Of a DNA stretch of 64,000 nucleotides, positions 9,419 to 18,839 are shown one piece after another. The stretch covers positions 496,001-560,000 of the forward strand of contig NZ_JANHOJ010000001.1 of assembly GCF_026930145.1 (NCBI RefSeq), given 5' to 3'. The stretch is from Bartonella sp. A05 (GTDB taxonomy: Bacteria; Pseudomonadota; Alphaproteobacteria; Rhizobiales; Rhizobiaceae). How positions within the stretch are numbered: position 1 is the stretch's first letter; the number at the start of each line of letters is the position of its first letter. The notes under the pieces are model-generated. The model worked only from the letters and a program-made list of their open reading frames with translations. It ran no database searches and had not been told where the DNA came from. A program made the translations under genes and the position numbers.

Positions 9419-11494
9419 ATGAATTCCAATTACCGCTCTCTCTTTGTTTGGGGAATCATTGCTTTAATTTTAATAGTATCATTTTCTTTCTTTAATGGAG
9501 GGAACCAGCGTGCTGGAAGTGGTGAATTATCCTATTCCGAGTTTTTACAAAAAGTTGAGAATAATGAGCTTAAAAACGTTACCATTCAAGGGCAAAAATT
9601 AACGGGACAAACTGTCGATCATCGCGTTATTTCAACCTATGCGCCAAGAGATCCAAGCTTGGTGCAGAAATTGGAAAGCAAAAATGTTAATGTTAAAGCT
9701 GTTCCTGAAAGCTCAGGAAATAGTATCTTTCTCAATTTATTGTTCTCATTACTTCCTGTGATTATTATTGTCGGGGCGTGGGTTTTCTTTATGCGACAAA
9801 TGCAAAATGGATCACGCGGTGCAATGGGATTTGGTAAATCAAAGGCAAAATTGTTGAGTGAAGCGCAAGGACGTGTCACTTTTCAAGATGTTGCTGGTGT
9901 TGAAGAAGCAAAACACGATTTACAAGAAATTGTTGATTTTCTCCGCGAACCTCAGAAATTTCAACGCTTAGGGGGGCGTATTCCACGTGGTGTTTTGCTC
10001 GTTGGACCTCCGGGAACCGGAAAAACCTTGCTCGCGCGTTCCGTTGCAGGTGAAGCCAATGTTCCATTCTTCACAATTTCAGGATCAGATTTTGTGGAAA
10101 TGTTTGTTGGTGTTGGGGCAAGCCGTGTTCGTGATATGTTTGAGCAGGCTAAAAAAAATGCTCCATGTATCATCTTTATCGATGAAATCGACGCTGTAGG
10201 ACGACATCGCGGAGCAGGATTGGGAGGAGGAAACGATGAACGGGAACAGACATTGAACCAACTGCTTGTTGAAATGGATGGATTTGAACCCAATGAAAGC
10301 ATCATTCTTATTGCTGCAACAAACCGCCCCGATGTGCTCGACCCTGCTTTGCTCAGACCAGGGCGTTTTGACCGACAAGTTGTTGTGCCAAACCCTGATG
10401 TTTCTGGGCGTGAAGAAATCTTGAAAGTTCATGTGCGCAACGTACCTCTAGCTCCAAATGTCGATTTGAAAGTCTTAGCAAGAGGAACGCCGGGATTCTC
10501 TGGTGCAGATCTTATGAACCTTGTCAATGAAGCTGCTTTAATGGCGGCAAGCCGCAATAAAAGAGTGGTGACAATGCAAGAGTTTGAAGATGCAAAAGAC
10601 AAAGTGATGATGGGTGCTGAACGGCGTTCGACAGCCATGACACAAGCAGAAAAAGAACTCACAGCATATCACGAGGCAGGACATGCTATTGTGGCCTTAA
10701 ATGTGCCTGCTGCTGATCCTGTCCACAAAGCAACAATTGTACCAAGGGGAAGGGCTTTGGGTATGGTTATGCAGTTGCCTGAAGGTGATCGCTATTCCAT
10801 GAGCTATCGGTGGATGATTTCCCGTCTGGCCATTATGATGGGTGGAAGAGTGGCTGAAGAATTGAAATTTGGGAAAGAAAATATCACATCTGGTGCTGCG
10901 TCCGATATCGAGCAAGCTACAAAATTAGCACGTGCTATGATTACACGATGGGGATTTTCCGATTTGCTTGGAAATGTTGCTTATGGGGATAATCAGGATG
11001 AAGTCTTTTTAGGTCATTCAGTTGCTAGAACACAGAATATTTCTGAAGAAACGGCACGCATGATTGATGCAGAAGTGCGTAAGCTTATTGATGATGCTTA
11101 TAAAAGTGCAACAAAAATTCTGAAAACAAAAGAAAAACAATGGTTAGCACTTGCTCAGGGCTTATTGGAATATGAGACATTAACAGGTGCTGAAATTAAT
11201 GAAATCATTGCAGGAAAACCTCCTTCACGCACACAGGGCAACGAGAGTATTCTTTCACGCACTTCCTCTGTCCCTAAAACAGGAGGAAAAGTTGGAAAAA
11301 GAACAACAACACCGAATGGTGTTGAGCCTGAAAGTCCTCAGTCTGATAATGCTCCGTCTGGTGGTTCTGAGTCTGGGAGTTTGAAATCTGATGGTGATAA
11401 ATCCGATAGTGCTGAAAAAAATATGCGACGTACAAAGAAGAAAACCGAGACATTGGATACTCCAAAAAGCAAAACAGATGGTGAAAAAAGTTGA
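9419..11494 (+). CDS. ftsH: ATP-dependent membrane zinc protease FtsH
   Basis: 691 residues. Two membrane segments (about 9-27 and 104-124) flank a periplasmic domain. The AAA domain has Walker A GPPGTGKT near residue 197, Walker [12 protein letters not shown] and the SRH with RPGRFDRQV. The zinc site HEAGH lies near residue 418. FtsH degrades unstable membrane and regulatory proteins, including LpxC and heat-shock sigma in relatives. The last 75 residues are a low-complexity Ser/Asp/Lys-rich tail with [12 protein letters not shown]-type repeats, of no clear function. It follows tilS, as in other Rhizobiales. Confidence 0.97.
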   Translation: MNSNYRSLFVWGIIALILIVSFSFFNGGNQRAGSGELSYSEFLQKVENNELKNVTIQGQKLTGQTVDHRVISTYAPRDPSLVQKLESKNVNVKAVPESSGNSIFLNLLFSLLPVIIIVGAWVFFMRQMQNGSRGAMGFGKSKAKLLSEAQGRVTFQDVAGVEEAKHDLQEIVDFLREPQKFQRLGGRIPRGVLLVGPPGTGKTLLARSVAGEANVPFFTISGSDFVEMFVGVGASRVRDMFEQAKKNAPCIIFIDEIDAVGRHRGAGLGGGNDEREQTLNQLLVEMDGFEPNESIILIAATNRPDVLDPALLRPGRFDRQVVVPNPDVSGREEILKVHVRNVPLAPNVDLKVLARGTPGFSGADLMNLVNEAALMAASRNKRVVTMQEFEDAKDKVMMGAERRSTAMTQAEKELTAYHEAGHAIVALNVPAADPVHKATIVPRGRALGMVMQLPEGDRYSMSYRWMISRLAIMMGGRVAEELKFGKENITSGAASDIEQATKLARAMITRWGFSDLLGNVAYGDNQDEVFLGHSVARTQNISEETARMIDAEVRKLIDDAYKSATKILKTKEKQWLALAQGLLEYETLTGAEINEIIAGKPPSRTQGNESILSRTSSVPKTGGKVGKRTTTPNGVEPESPQSDNAPSGGSESGSLKSDGDKSDSAEKNMRRTKKKTETLDTPKSKTDGEKS

Positions 11495-11913
11495 ATGCTT
11501 TTGAACGCAAAAGAAAATAGGCAGTTCTAACGAGACTGAAAAAATGCAGCAACAGTTCTATGAGTAGTTCAGAGGTTTGTCTGTTCATTCGGTGGATCTT
11601 GTTAGGAGAGGCGCTTCTTTGTTTGAAAGGGGTATATTTTCGAGAGGGGACTTATCGAAAAGGTGGTGCTTTGATGTGTTGTTCAAATGTTGTGTGCGTG
11701 AGAAAACATTTACAGAAGGAAAGGATTGCTTAGTTTGTGAGATGTATCGTTTTTTTCTGAAAGATTCATGATCTGATAGGTTTGGGCGTGCATTTTGAGG
11801 TGGATTTTTGTGTTTTGTGGCATGTATCTTTGGATAAGATGAGGGAACATAAAGAATTCCAGTCTGTTGTTAGGACTGCGCAGATAATAAAGTAGGTATA
11901 AAAAGGAAAAAAA
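11495..11913. other. Spacer between ftsH and glmM
   Basis: About 420 bases without a supportable gene. The reading frames present have no ribosome-binding site or family resemblance, and no clear promoter or terminator stands out. Confidence 0.4.
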
Positions 11914-13263
11914 ATGGCGCAAAAATATTTCGGTACAGATGGAATTCGAGGTAAAGCCAATTGTTTTCCCATGACGCCAGATTTTGCTATGAAAGTGGGA
12001 ATGGCCGTGGGGGTTTTTTTTCGTTCACAACATCAGTCGCGTCGTGTGGTGATTGGAAAAGATACGCGGTTATCTGGGTATATGCTAGAAAATGCTTTGG
12101 TTTCAGGATTGACATCTGCTGGGATGGAAACTTTCTTATTGGGGCCTGTACCAACACCTGCTGTTGCTATGTTGTGCCGTTCTCTGCGCGCTGATATTGG
12201 GGTGATGATTTCAGCATCTCATAATCATTTCTATGACAATGGCATTAAGCTTTTTGGTTCTGATGGTTTTAAGCTTTCGGATGAAATAGAAACAAAAATT
12301 GAAGAATTAATTGATACAGATCTTTCAAAATCTTTAGCGGCGAGTGCAGAAATTGGCTACGCAAAACGGGTTGAAGGCGATATTTACCGCTATATTGAAT
12401 ATGCCAAACGAACTCTACCACGTGATGTGCGCTTGGATGCTTTGCGTATTGTCGTCGATTGCGCTAATGGCGCCGCTTATAAAGCTGCACCACGTGCTTT
12501 GTGGGAATTAGGCGCAGAGGTTTTTGCTATTAATAATGAGCCAAATGGTCTCAATATTAATCACAAATGTGGCTCAACTGATCTGACCTCTTTAAAAAAG
12601 AAAGTTCATGAAGTGCGTGCCGATGTGGGGATTGCTCTTGATGGAGACGGTGATCGAGTTTTAGTGGTAGATGAAAAAGCGCAAACAATTGATGGCGATC
12701 AATTGATCGCTGTTCTTGCTGAACATTGGCACAATTCTGGACGGTTGCAAAATAACGGCGTTGTTACAACTATTATGTCAAATCTGGGACTTGAGCGCTT
12801 TTTAGCCAGCAAAGGATTAGAGCTGGTGCGGACAAAAGTTGGTGATCGCTATGTTGTCGATGCAATGCGTAAAAAGGGGTATAATGTTGGTGGGGAGAGC
12901 TCTGGTCACATTGTGCTGAGTGATTTTGGAACAACCGGTGATGGGTTGGTGGCTGCCTTGCAGATTTTATCTTGTATGCAAGAAAGTCAATGTACGATGA
13001 GTCATTTATGTCAGCGTTTTGAGGCTGTGCCACAAATTTTGAAAAATATCAGAATTAAAGATAAAAATGTGTTGCAAAAGTCTGAAATTACAAGTGCAAT
13101 TGAACAGGCAACAAAGCGTTTGGGAAAAAATGCACGGATGGTTATTCGTCCTTCTGGAACTGAGCCGGTAATCCGTATTATGGCGGAAGGTGATGATAAG
13201 GAAACTCTTGAAGCTATTGTTGCAGATATGGCCGATGTTATTGTGCGCAATCAGGTTGATTAA
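11914..13263 (+). CDS. glmM: Phosphoglucosamine mutase
   Basis: 449 residues, full length. It interconverts glucosamine-6-phosphate and glucosamine-1-phosphate on the way to UDP-GlcNAc for peptidoglycan and LPS. The start [16 protein letters not shown] is canonical. The phosphoserine loop is [17 protein letters not shown], the Mg2+ loop DGDGDRV, the sugar loop GGESSGH and the phosphate-binding loop [19 protein letters not shown] precedes the ATG. It lies next to ftsH, a common arrangement. Confidence 0.97.
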   Translation: MAQKYFGTDGIRGKANCFPMTPDFAMKVGMAVGVFFRSQHQSRRVVIGKDTRLSGYMLENALVSGLTSAGMETFLLGPVPTPAVAMLCRSLRADIGVMISASHNHFYDNGIKLFGSDGFKLSDEIETKIEELIDTDLSKSLAASAEIGYAKRVEGDIYRYIEYAKRTLPRDVRLDALRIVVDCANGAAYKAAPRALWELGAEVFAINNEPNGLNINHKCGSTDLTSLKKKVHEVRADVGIALDGDGDRVLVVDEKAQTIDGDQLIAVLAEHWHNSGRLQNNGVVTTIMSNLGLERFLASKGLELVRTKVGDRYVVDAMRKKGYNVGGESSGHIVLSDFGTTGDGLVAALQILSCMQESQCTMSHLCQRFEAVPQILKNIRIKDKNVLQKSEITSAIEQATKRLGKNARMVIRPSGTEPVIRIMAEGDDKETLEAIVADMADVIVRNQVD

Positions 13264-13708
13264 AAGAAAGCTCCATATTTTTACATGCATTCTATATAGA
13301 TTTGCGTTAGGGGTTCCTTTGTAAACATCGTATGGAAGTGAAGAATTGTAGGTTGATTCTTAAATTTGGATTAGAGATGCGCTTAGGCTCTATCAATGTC
13401 TGAGATATGACACTCTCTATAACAGATTTGCATTATAACAGATTTGCGTTGTGCAGGCATATTGGCAGGCATATGGTATGGGCATGCGGATAAAACTTGA
13501 GAAATCAACAAACATATCATGATTAAGTAATGGGTGTTCGGGGTCTGTGACGGGTGCTCGGAATATGTTATCTGTAGTGCTTTCTCGGGATACGCTCTAT
13601 GTTTTGTTGCTCACAGGGTGATGCAAGAGATATAGGGGGGTTTTTAATCATTGTCTTAAAATGCTGAAAACTTCGATATGGGTGGACGCGTTTTGTTGTT
13701 AAAATAAA
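13264..13708. other. Spacer after glmM
   Basis: No gene seen. A short tandem ATAACAGATTTGC-type duplication lies at about 13419-13450 and a GGCAGGCATAT-type one at about 13456-13476, consistent with neutral decay. Confidence 0.35.
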
Positions 13709-13743
13709 AGGTGCTTTTCCTTGATATGAAGGAAAAGCACCTT
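13709..13743 (-). terminator. Strong terminator of the DUF883 operon
   Basis: A perfect 13-base inverted repeat (arm GGTGCTTTTCCTT) around a 6-base loop. Read on the minus strand it is followed by a TTTTATTTT run, and it lies 27 bases past the stop at 13770, so it terminates the operon at 14543-13770. Confidence 0.85.
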
Positions 13744-13769
13744 GGGGGAGGGGAACAAAAGTCTGTATT

Positions 13770-14207
13770 TTAAGAAGGATCTTTTTTATCTTTTTGCCAC
13801 AAAAGATAAGCAACAAGACCAAGGATAGGCACACCTAATTTGGTAAAAGGCAGATTTTGACCCAGCATTGCAATGCCGGAGAGTGTTGATGCTGTCATAA
13901 GTTGATGGCGCTGTTCTTCCAACTGTTTTTGATGCGCATAACGTTGGTACGTTCTAAAAACGTGACCAAGTAAGACTCCTAATCCTGCAATAAAAAGCCA
14001 AATGAAAAACATTATACTGGCTGCTACAAGAGGTTCCACTACCAAACATAAAGCAATAAAGCCCATAACGCATAAAAATATCAGAGCCATAAACAGTGAG
14101 ATTCCGATAATTCCGTAGCAAATTGTGCGGATGCGTATTTGTTTGACGGTGTTTTTAATTCGACCGCCAACTAAGTGGCTCATAAGAGGTGCGATCAACT
14201 TCTGCAT
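13770..14207 (-). CDS. Small inner-membrane protein, phage-holin-like (DUF1469 type)
   Basis: 145 residues with two strongly hydrophobic segments at about 28-52 and 57-85, then a charged QKQLEEQRHQ stretch and a last hydrophobic segment near 123-138. The two-helix hairpin followed by a charged tail recalls the YqjE/DUF1469 proteins that are encoded beside DUF883 proteins in many proteobacteria. The gene is 3 bases downstream of the DUF883 gene, so the two form one operon. A structural role at the membrane under stress is inferred. Confidence 0.65.
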   Translation of the reverse strand: MQKLIAPLMSHLVGGRIKNTVKQIRIRTICYGIIGISLFMALIFLCVMGFIALCLVVEPLVAASIMFFIWLFIAGLGVLLGHVFRTYQRYAHQKQLEEQRHQLMTASTLSGIAMLGQNLPFTKLGVPILGLVAYLLWQKDKKDPS

Positions 14208-14210
14208 TGA

Positions 14211-14543
14211 TTAACGACGCAACAATTGAGCAAGAACAAAGCCAATGCCTGCTGCAAACAGAACACTTTTACCGGGGTTTTTGCGAATACATTGGTTCAT
14301 GGTGCTTTCAAGATCGCTTATTGTGTCTTTTGCTTGCGAGACCATTTCTTCACCATTTTCTTTCGCTGAGTTGTAAACTTTTTCAGCTTTATGTTTGGCT
14401 TTGTCCAGTTGATTTGCACCAAAATTACTGATGGTTGAGGTTATTCCTGCGATTTCATGGTGTAATTGCTTCAATTGTGCTTGAAGGTCTTTTTCTGTCG
14501 CTGTTCCATTCTTTTCTGCTGTTTTGTTATTTGCCATGATCAT
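14211..14543 (-). CDS. DUF883 (ElaB/YqjD-like) membrane-anchored protein
   Basis: 110 residues. A long charged helical region (QAQLKQLHHEIAG to SAKENGEEMVSQAKDTISDLES) leads into a C-terminal NPGKSVLFAAGIGFVLAQLLRR anchor, the hallmark of DUF883. Enterobacterial YqjD binds ribosomes at the membrane in stationary phase; that role is not established here. Two ATGs (14543 and 14537) are possible starts and the weak AGAAAG does not decide between them. Expression probably comes from the sigma-EcfG-like promoter at 14627-14651. Confidence 0.82.
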   Translation of the reverse strand: MIMANNKTAEKNGTATEKDLQAQLKQLHHEIAGITSTISNFGANQLDKAKHKAEKVYNSAKENGEEMVSQAKDTISDLESTMNQCIRKNPGKSVLFAAGIGFVLAQLLRR

Positions 14544-14577
14544 ATTTCTTTCTATGGATTCATTATTTTTATATGGG

Positions 14578-14597
14578 ACGTCATTTTGCTATGACGT
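14578..14597 (-). promoter_or_regulatory. Inverted repeat in the DUF883 leader
   Basis: ACGTCAT (14578-14584) and ATGACGT (14591-14597) form a perfect 7-base dyad with a 6-base spacer, 35 bases upstream of the start codon. It lies inside the expected 5' UTR, so either an RNA hairpin or an operator is possible. Confidence 0.5.
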
Positions 14598-14626
14598 AAA
14601 CATTTTCAAACATTTACTGCTTTGGT

Positions 14627-14651
14627 AACGCGACAAAATCTTTTTTGTTCC
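14627..14651 (-). promoter_or_regulatory. Sigma-EcfG-type general stress promoter
   Basis: On the minus strand GGAAC, 16 bases, then CGTT matches the alphaproteobacterial general-stress consensus. It is correctly oriented and about 85 bases upstream of the DUF883 start. DUF883 and holin-like genes are common members of this regulon. Confidence 0.65.
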
Positions 14652-15013
14652 ACATTTTTATTTCATGGATCAATGTTTCTTGAAACTGTTCTTGTTTCGA
14701 AGCATTTCTGGCATTTGTATTTTGTATTTGCATCACAGAAGTTGATCCAAAAGAGGGCAGAAATTAAATAAATATGGCTTGTCTAGAGCAGATAACAGAA
14801 TGGGAGAGAACAAAAATCAAGAGTCTCTCGGAGGAACATCTATCCTCTTGAGGAAACAGTTACAATGAGATATAAGATAGCGCACGATCAATCAGCAAAA
14901 GCTGTTTCTCTTTTGAAAAGAATTGGGGGGTATGTCCTAAAATAAAACTATATTGCAGTTATTGTGTTTTACTCCTTAAAATTGACACACAATAAAGCTA
15001 CGGAAGGCTATTA
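14652..15013. other. Spacer upstream of exbB
   Basis: About 360 bases without a gene. A TTGACA at 14980-14985 points toward exbB, but its -10 partner is unclear (TATTAA is too far away), so the exbB promoter is not settled. Confidence 0.35.
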
Positions 15014-15025
15014 ATGCAATTATGA
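15014..15025 (+). other. Three-residue leader ORF (MQL) abutting exbB
   Basis: ATG CAA TTA TGA at 15014-15025 ends one base before the exbB ATG at 15027. The only good Shine-Dalgarno (GGAAGG, 15002-15007) is spaced for this mini-ORF, not for exbB, suggesting that ribosomes reinitiate on exbB. Confidence 0.4.
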
Positions 15026-15026
15026 G

Positions 15027-15857
15027 ATGAAAATGGAACCTGAAACAGTACATCTAGATCAAAGTCTTGCCGTATTTCCTACGCATGATCTTTCCCCTAT
15101 TTCTATGTTTATGGCTGCCGATTGGGTGGTGAAAGCTGTTATTATCGCTTTATTAAGTGCTTCGGTCGTGTCTTGGACGATTGCTTTCGTCAAAATTGTT
15201 GAGATAACTTTGGCAAAACGAAGGGCGCGCTGTGAGCTTCGGTTAGCTCTGAATGCTCAAACTTTTGCGCGTTTGTCTGCGAGTTTTCAAGATAAAAAAG
15301 GCGTTGGAGGAGTTTTCTTGAAAGAGACTTTAAAAGAGGTTTATCTGTCTACACGACATGTCAACTTTGTAGGATCTGAAGGGATCGGTGAAAGCAAAGG
15401 TGAGGAGGCTTTCTCGTATGTGAATGTTGCGCCAAGTGAAGATGTTATGCATTTTGTCAATGAGGGCGTGGAAAAACGGGTACATTCACTTTTATCGCGC
15501 TGTTTGCTTGCTGCTATGCGGCGCGTTGCGCGTGGGAGTACTGTTCTTGCAACAATTGGCGCTATTGCACCTTTTGTTGGGCTTTTTGCTACCGTTTGGG
15601 GTATTATGAATTCTTTTATTGGGATTGCTCAATCCCAGACAACGCGGCTGGATGTTGTTGCTCCGGGAATTGCTGAGGCCTTACTTGCAACAGCTATTGG
15701 ACTCTTTGTCGCTATCCCAGCTGTTATTATATATAATAGCCTCATGCGTGCGCTCAATGATTATCGAAACGATTTAGGCGATATTGCAGCTGCTATCGAA
15801 AGGCTTTTAAGTCGTGAACTTGATAAACAAAGACAACAGAAAAGTCGGAAGCAATGA
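15027..15857 (+). CDS. exbB: Biopolymer transport protein ExbB (MotA/TolQ/ExbB proton channel)
   Basis: 276 residues. With ExbD it forms the inner-membrane proton channel that energises TonB for outer-membrane uptake of iron or heme. Membrane segments are at about 30-52, 165-190 and 205-230; the core ATIGAIAPFVGLFATVWGIMNSF and the GIAEALLATAIGLFVAIPAVI helix are diagnostic. Its start overlaps no SD of its own (see the MQL leader). exbD overlaps its 3' end by 4 bases (ATGA), so translation is coupled. No tonB is in the window. Confidence 0.93.
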   Translation: MKMEPETVHLDQSLAVFPTHDLSPISMFMAADWVVKAVIIALLSASVVSWTIAFVKIVEITLAKRRARCELRLALNAQTFARLSASFQDKKGVGGVFLKETLKEVYLSTRHVNFVGSEGIGESKGEEAFSYVNVAPSEDVMHFVNEGVEKRVHSLLSRCLLAAMRRVARGSTVLATIGAIAPFVGLFATVWGIMNSFIGIAQSQTTRLDVVAPGIAEALLATAIGLFVAIPAVIIYNSLMRALNDYRNDLGDIAAAIERLLSRELDKQRQQKSRKQ

Positions 15858-16621
15858 AAACAAATTCTCATGATGATTGGGATACAGGTGATGGTTCGTT
15901 ATACAATGATATTAATATAACGCCTTTCATTGATGTTGTGTTGGTCTTGCTCATTGTGTTTATGGTGGCTGCACCTTTGGCGACATCTGTTATTCCTGTT
16001 CAGCTCCCTTCCATGACCCAAGAAGCTTCTGTTGCCTCCCAGCCTGATGAATCTCTTTATATCACTGTGCAGAAAGATAATTCTCTTTATGTTGGAGATA
16101 AGCTTGTCAGTGAAATGCGTTTTGTCGAAGTCTTGTTGGAAGAAACAAAGCGAAATTTCAATACGAAGATTTTGATTAAAGCAGATACTGAAATTACTTA
16201 TGGCTCTATTGTCGATGTCCTCAATAAATTGCGCATTGCTGGATATACCAAAATTGGTCTTGTGGGACTACAAAAGGCTTTAAATAATTTTTCAAGTGGT
16301 GCGTCTCAGCCTGTGGGTAATCATGGAATGAGCGGTTCAACAAATGATGCATCTCAGCCTATGGGCGATCATGGAATGAGTGGTTCAACAAGTGGTGCGT
16401 CTCAGTCTGTGGGCGATCATGGAATGAGTGGTTCAACAAGTGGTGCGTCTCAGTCTGTGGGCGATCATGGAATGAGTGGTTCAACAAGTGGTGCGTCTCA
16501 GCCTGTGGGCGATCATGGAATGAGCGGTTCAACAAGTGGTGCATCTCAGTCTGTGGGCGATCATGGGGTAAACACTGTTCCTCACACTACCACCATTACT
16601 CCCCATAATACAACACAGTGA
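15854..16621 (+). CDS. exbD: Biopolymer transport protein ExbD with repeat tail
   Basis: 255 residues, where ExbD is normally about 140-160. Residues 1-145 are a regular ExbD: one membrane helix with INITPFIDVVLVLLIVFMVAAP, where the Asp in FID is the proton-carrying residue, and a periplasmic domain ending in IAGYTKIGLVGLQ. The final 105 residues are a 16-residue tandem repeat (GASQSVGDHGMSGSTS and variants) followed by a Thr-rich tail. The added part would sit in the periplasm. The gene ends convergently with dut. Confidence 0.93.
   Translation: MKTNSHDDWDTGDGSLYNDINITPFIDVVLVLLIVFMVAAPLATSVIPVQLPSMTQEASVASQPDESLYITVQKDNSLYVGDKLVSEMRFVEVLLEETKRNFNTKILIKADTEITYGSIVDVLNKLRIAGYTKIGLVGLQKALNNFSSGASQPVGNHGMSGSTNDASQPMGDHGMSGSTSGASQSVGDHGMSGSTSGASQSVGDHGMSGSTSGASQPVGDHGMSGSTSGASQSVGDHGVNTVPHTTTITPHNTTQ
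16298..16585 (+). repeat. 48-bp tandem repeat (VNTR) inside exbD
   Basis: Six in-frame units of 48 bases start at 16298, 16346, 16394, 16442, 16490 and 16538; the last diverges after about 30 bases. Units differ at a few positions (CCT/TCT, AAT/GAT), and units 3 and 4 are nearly identical. Length variation by slippage would keep the frame. Confidence 0.95.
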
Positions 16622-16686
16622 ATACACCGCTCCCTCTTCAGTAACGTACTTTCACAGCGTATAAGGGATATATTTATTCTATGTGA

Positions 16687-17235
16687 TTAATCATATCCCG
16701 TTGAGCCAAAACCACCTGTTCCACGGGTTTTTGTGTCCGCTGGTGTACATATTTCTTGTGCTGTTTCAATCGTGCAAATATCAACTTGAATAACGGGTGC
16801 GATGATTGTTTGTGCAATACGCATTCCACGCTGAATGGAGAAAGTTTCTTGCCCTAAATTGATGAGAATGACTTTGACTTCGCCGCGGTAATCACTATCA
16901 ATTGTTCCCGGTGCGTTTAACACGACAATTCCATGATTCAAAGATAAGCCAGAACGTGAACGTATCTGTGCTTCGTAACCGGGCATAAGATGAAACACCA
17001 AACCGGTTGGAATAAGAGCACGTTGCCCTGGCGCGAGTTCAACAGTTTCGTCTTCTGCAAGTGCGGCGCGTAAATCAAAACCAGCAGAACCCGCTGTGGC
17101 ATAATTAGGAAGCTCTAAATCTTGCCCGTGTTCAAGGCGTTGTAGCAATAAAGTCATCTTTTGTGGAGGGGAAGAAGAGGCATGAGAAGAAGAAATCTCG
17201 TTATTGAGGGGAGCATTGGTTTGAGAATGAGGCAT
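16687..17235 (-). CDS. dut: dUTP diphosphatase
   Basis: 182 residues from the ATG at 17235 (MPHSQTN). Trimeric dUTPase hydrolyses dUTP to dUMP, keeping uracil out of DNA. All five motifs are present in order: [43 protein letters not shown] and the C-terminal [10 protein letters not shown]. The first 30 residues are a Ser/Asn-rich extension not usual for the enzyme, so an internal start at 17157 (MTLLLQRL) is also possible. Single gene, convergent with exbD. Confidence 0.94.
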   Translation of the reverse strand: MPHSQTNAPLNNEISSSHASSSPPQKMTLLLQRLEHGQDLELPNYATAGSAGFDLRAALAEDETVELAPGQRALIPTGLVFHLMPGYEAQIRSRSGLSLNHGIVVLNAPGTIDSDYRGEVKVILINLGQETFSIQRGMRIAQTIIAPVIQVDICTIETAQEICTPADTKTRGTGGFGSTGYD

Positions 17236-17532
17236 GGAAAGGGTTCCCAAAAAGATAAAACGAATGTTATTGTCGTAAAAGTTAGTTTGCGTGAAAGGGA
17301 AGAGAAGGTGTGAAAAGAAGCGTGCCTCTTCCGGTTATTCAGGCGAGTATTCGTATGCGTGTAAGACATAGCAATAATCTCCCAAAATTAAAACACAGGC
17401 ACCAATTTAACAAAAGCTTCTCCACAAAACAAGTTGAGAAAGGTTTTAGAAATAGGGAGTGATTTGTCTCAAATACTTTATCAAATAAGCTGATAAAGAT
17501 GTATTGATAGAAAATAATTTCTGTTTTTTATT

Positions 17533-18351
17533 TCAGATATTGCCGATAAGAATGCCTGTGGCAAAAACCAAAGCACCACCAATAATAACTTGGAGAGAGG
17601 CGCGCCAAAAGGGCGTTGACATAAATTTATTTTGAATCCAAACAATAGCCCATAATTCAAAAAACACGATGATAAATGCAAGAGTCGTTGCTAAGTAAAA
17701 AGAATTAATCAAATAAGGAAGAGCATGTCCTAGCCCCCCAACTGTTGTCATGACGCCGCTGGCAATGCCTCTTTTAAGCGGAGAACCACGGCCTGACAAT
17801 TTCCCATCATCATGTGCTGCTTCTGTGAATCCCATTGAAAGACCTGCTCCAACAGAAGCGGAAAGGCCGATTAAAAAGGTTTGATGCGTATCACCTGTGG
17901 CAAAGGCTGCTGCAAAAATGGGGGCAAGGGTGGAAACCGATCCATCCATTAATCCTGCAAGGCCGGGTTGAATCCACGTTAAAAGTGTTTGCTTATCTGT
18001 CTGTGTTTGCACTTGCTCTTGCGTAGCTTTATTGACTTCTGTTGTCGTTTGAAGGCTGGTGTATGAGGAGGGAGTTTCCGCAAAAGAAGGCTTATCACGC
18101 ACTGCAATCATATCTTTTGCATGAGCATTGTGAAAGAGGCAAAGAAGTCGCTGATAATTTTCAAGCTTGTGGACTCCCATCGCTGCAAAAAGTTCTGCTT
18201 GATTGGGAGAATTACGCTGTAAAGCTTTTGCTGCCTTTAAATAAAATGCTGCTTGTTTCTTTTTTGATTTGAGCGTGCGTGCGATCATTTCTTGCGGTGC
18301 ACAAGAGGAAGAAACGTGACGGGGTACAAATGAAAAGAAGGACTTCAACAT
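17533..18351 (-). CDS. VIT-family iron/manganese exporter with degenerate ferritin-like domain (MbfA-like)
   Basis: 272 residues. The C-terminal 150 are a VIT/CCC1 membrane domain (GLAGLMDGSVSTLAPIFAAAFATG, GLSASVGAGLSMGFTEA and three further helices). MbfA of Rhizobiales joins this to an N-terminal ferritin-like domain and exports iron. Here residues 20-85 keep the helical outline, but the expected carboxylate/His ligands are replaced (KSKKKQAAFY where relatives have an E-E-E-D type motif, and GVHKLENYQ for E-E-x-x-H). Export may continue without the ferroxidase site. The promoter carries an Irr-type box. Confidence 0.82.
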   Translation of the reverse strand: MLKSFFSFVPRHVSSSCAPQEMIARTLKSKKKQAAFYLKAAKALQRNSPNQAELFAAMGVHKLENYQRLLCLFHNAHAKDMIAVRDKPSFAETPSSYTSLQTTTEVNKATQEQVQTQTDKQTLLTWIQPGLAGLMDGSVSTLAPIFAAAFATGDTHQTFLIGLSASVGAGLSMGFTEAAHDDGKLSGRGSPLKRGIASGVMTTVGGLGHALPYLINSFYLATTLAFIIVFFELWAIVWIQNKFMSTPFWRASLQVIIGGALVFATGILIGNI

Positions 18352-18368
18352 TGTTTATAGCTCTATTA

Positions 18369-18412
18369 TTTAGAATGATTCTAAAATATAGGATGCGAAA
18401 AACGAAAGTCAA
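18369..18412 (-). promoter_or_regulatory. Promoter with overlapping iron-control element (Irr box)
   Basis: On the minus strand TTGACT (18407-18412), 16 bases, then TATATT (18385-18390). Abutting the -10 is the perfect dyad TTTAGAATGATTCTAAA (18369-18385), matching the ICE motif bound by Irr in Rhizobiales. Lying over the expected start of transcription, it would repress the iron exporter when iron is low. Confidence 0.75.
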
Positions 18413-18480
18413 TTTACAGTTGTACAGTCAAAAATATGTTGTGATGAAGAAGGACGATGATTCATGAAAAGGGACTGTTC

Positions 18481-18502
18481 AGGAATTATATATATAATTC
18501 CT
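18481..18502. repeat. 22-bp perfect palindrome
   Basis: AGGAATTATAT followed directly by its exact complement, with no spacer, in a gene-free stretch between the iron exporter and the PemK-like gene. It could be an operator or a cruciform; no gene start lies close by. Confidence 0.7.
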
Positions 18503-18839
18503 CAGATTTGGACAGAGAGAGATGCTTGTACATTGGTAGAAATGAAGGCCAATGAAGTTAGACAAAAACATCTTTTTAAAGGAGAAAGAAGCTTACGGTT
18601 TCGAAAGTTTTTGATCCGCGTTTTGGGAGTGTTGGTGCTTTATTTTCTTAAAATGTGACTCATTCTATCAAAGCGTACTCTCAAAATTTGACCGAGAAGA
18701 TATAAAAACAAGTGCTCCACATGGTCAAACTGTTTGTAAAATTCCATGCGGACAGTTTGTAAGAATTTTTGAAAAAACGTTTTCTGCATGCTTTGATATA
18801 GAACAAGGGAAGAGGCATACTGAGCGCCTAAATGACGAA
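18503..18839. other. Gene-poor stretch
   Basis: About 340 bases. A minus-strand frame at 18855-18640 (71 residues) has no SD and overlaps the hairpins at 18840-18896. I see no convincing gene. Confidence 0.35.

Noticed and set aside
11577-11771. 64-residue ORF between ftsH and glmM
   Set aside because: Poor SD, no recognisable family, and probably chance in an untranslated spacer.
13449-13480. Possible insertion-sequence end after glmM
   Set aside because: Only a short GGCAGGCATAT-type duplication; no inverted ends or transposase.
16359-16544. Antisense ORF with HHLLNHSFHDRP repeats
   Set aside because: It is the shadow of the exbD tandem repeat, which has no stops on the other strand.
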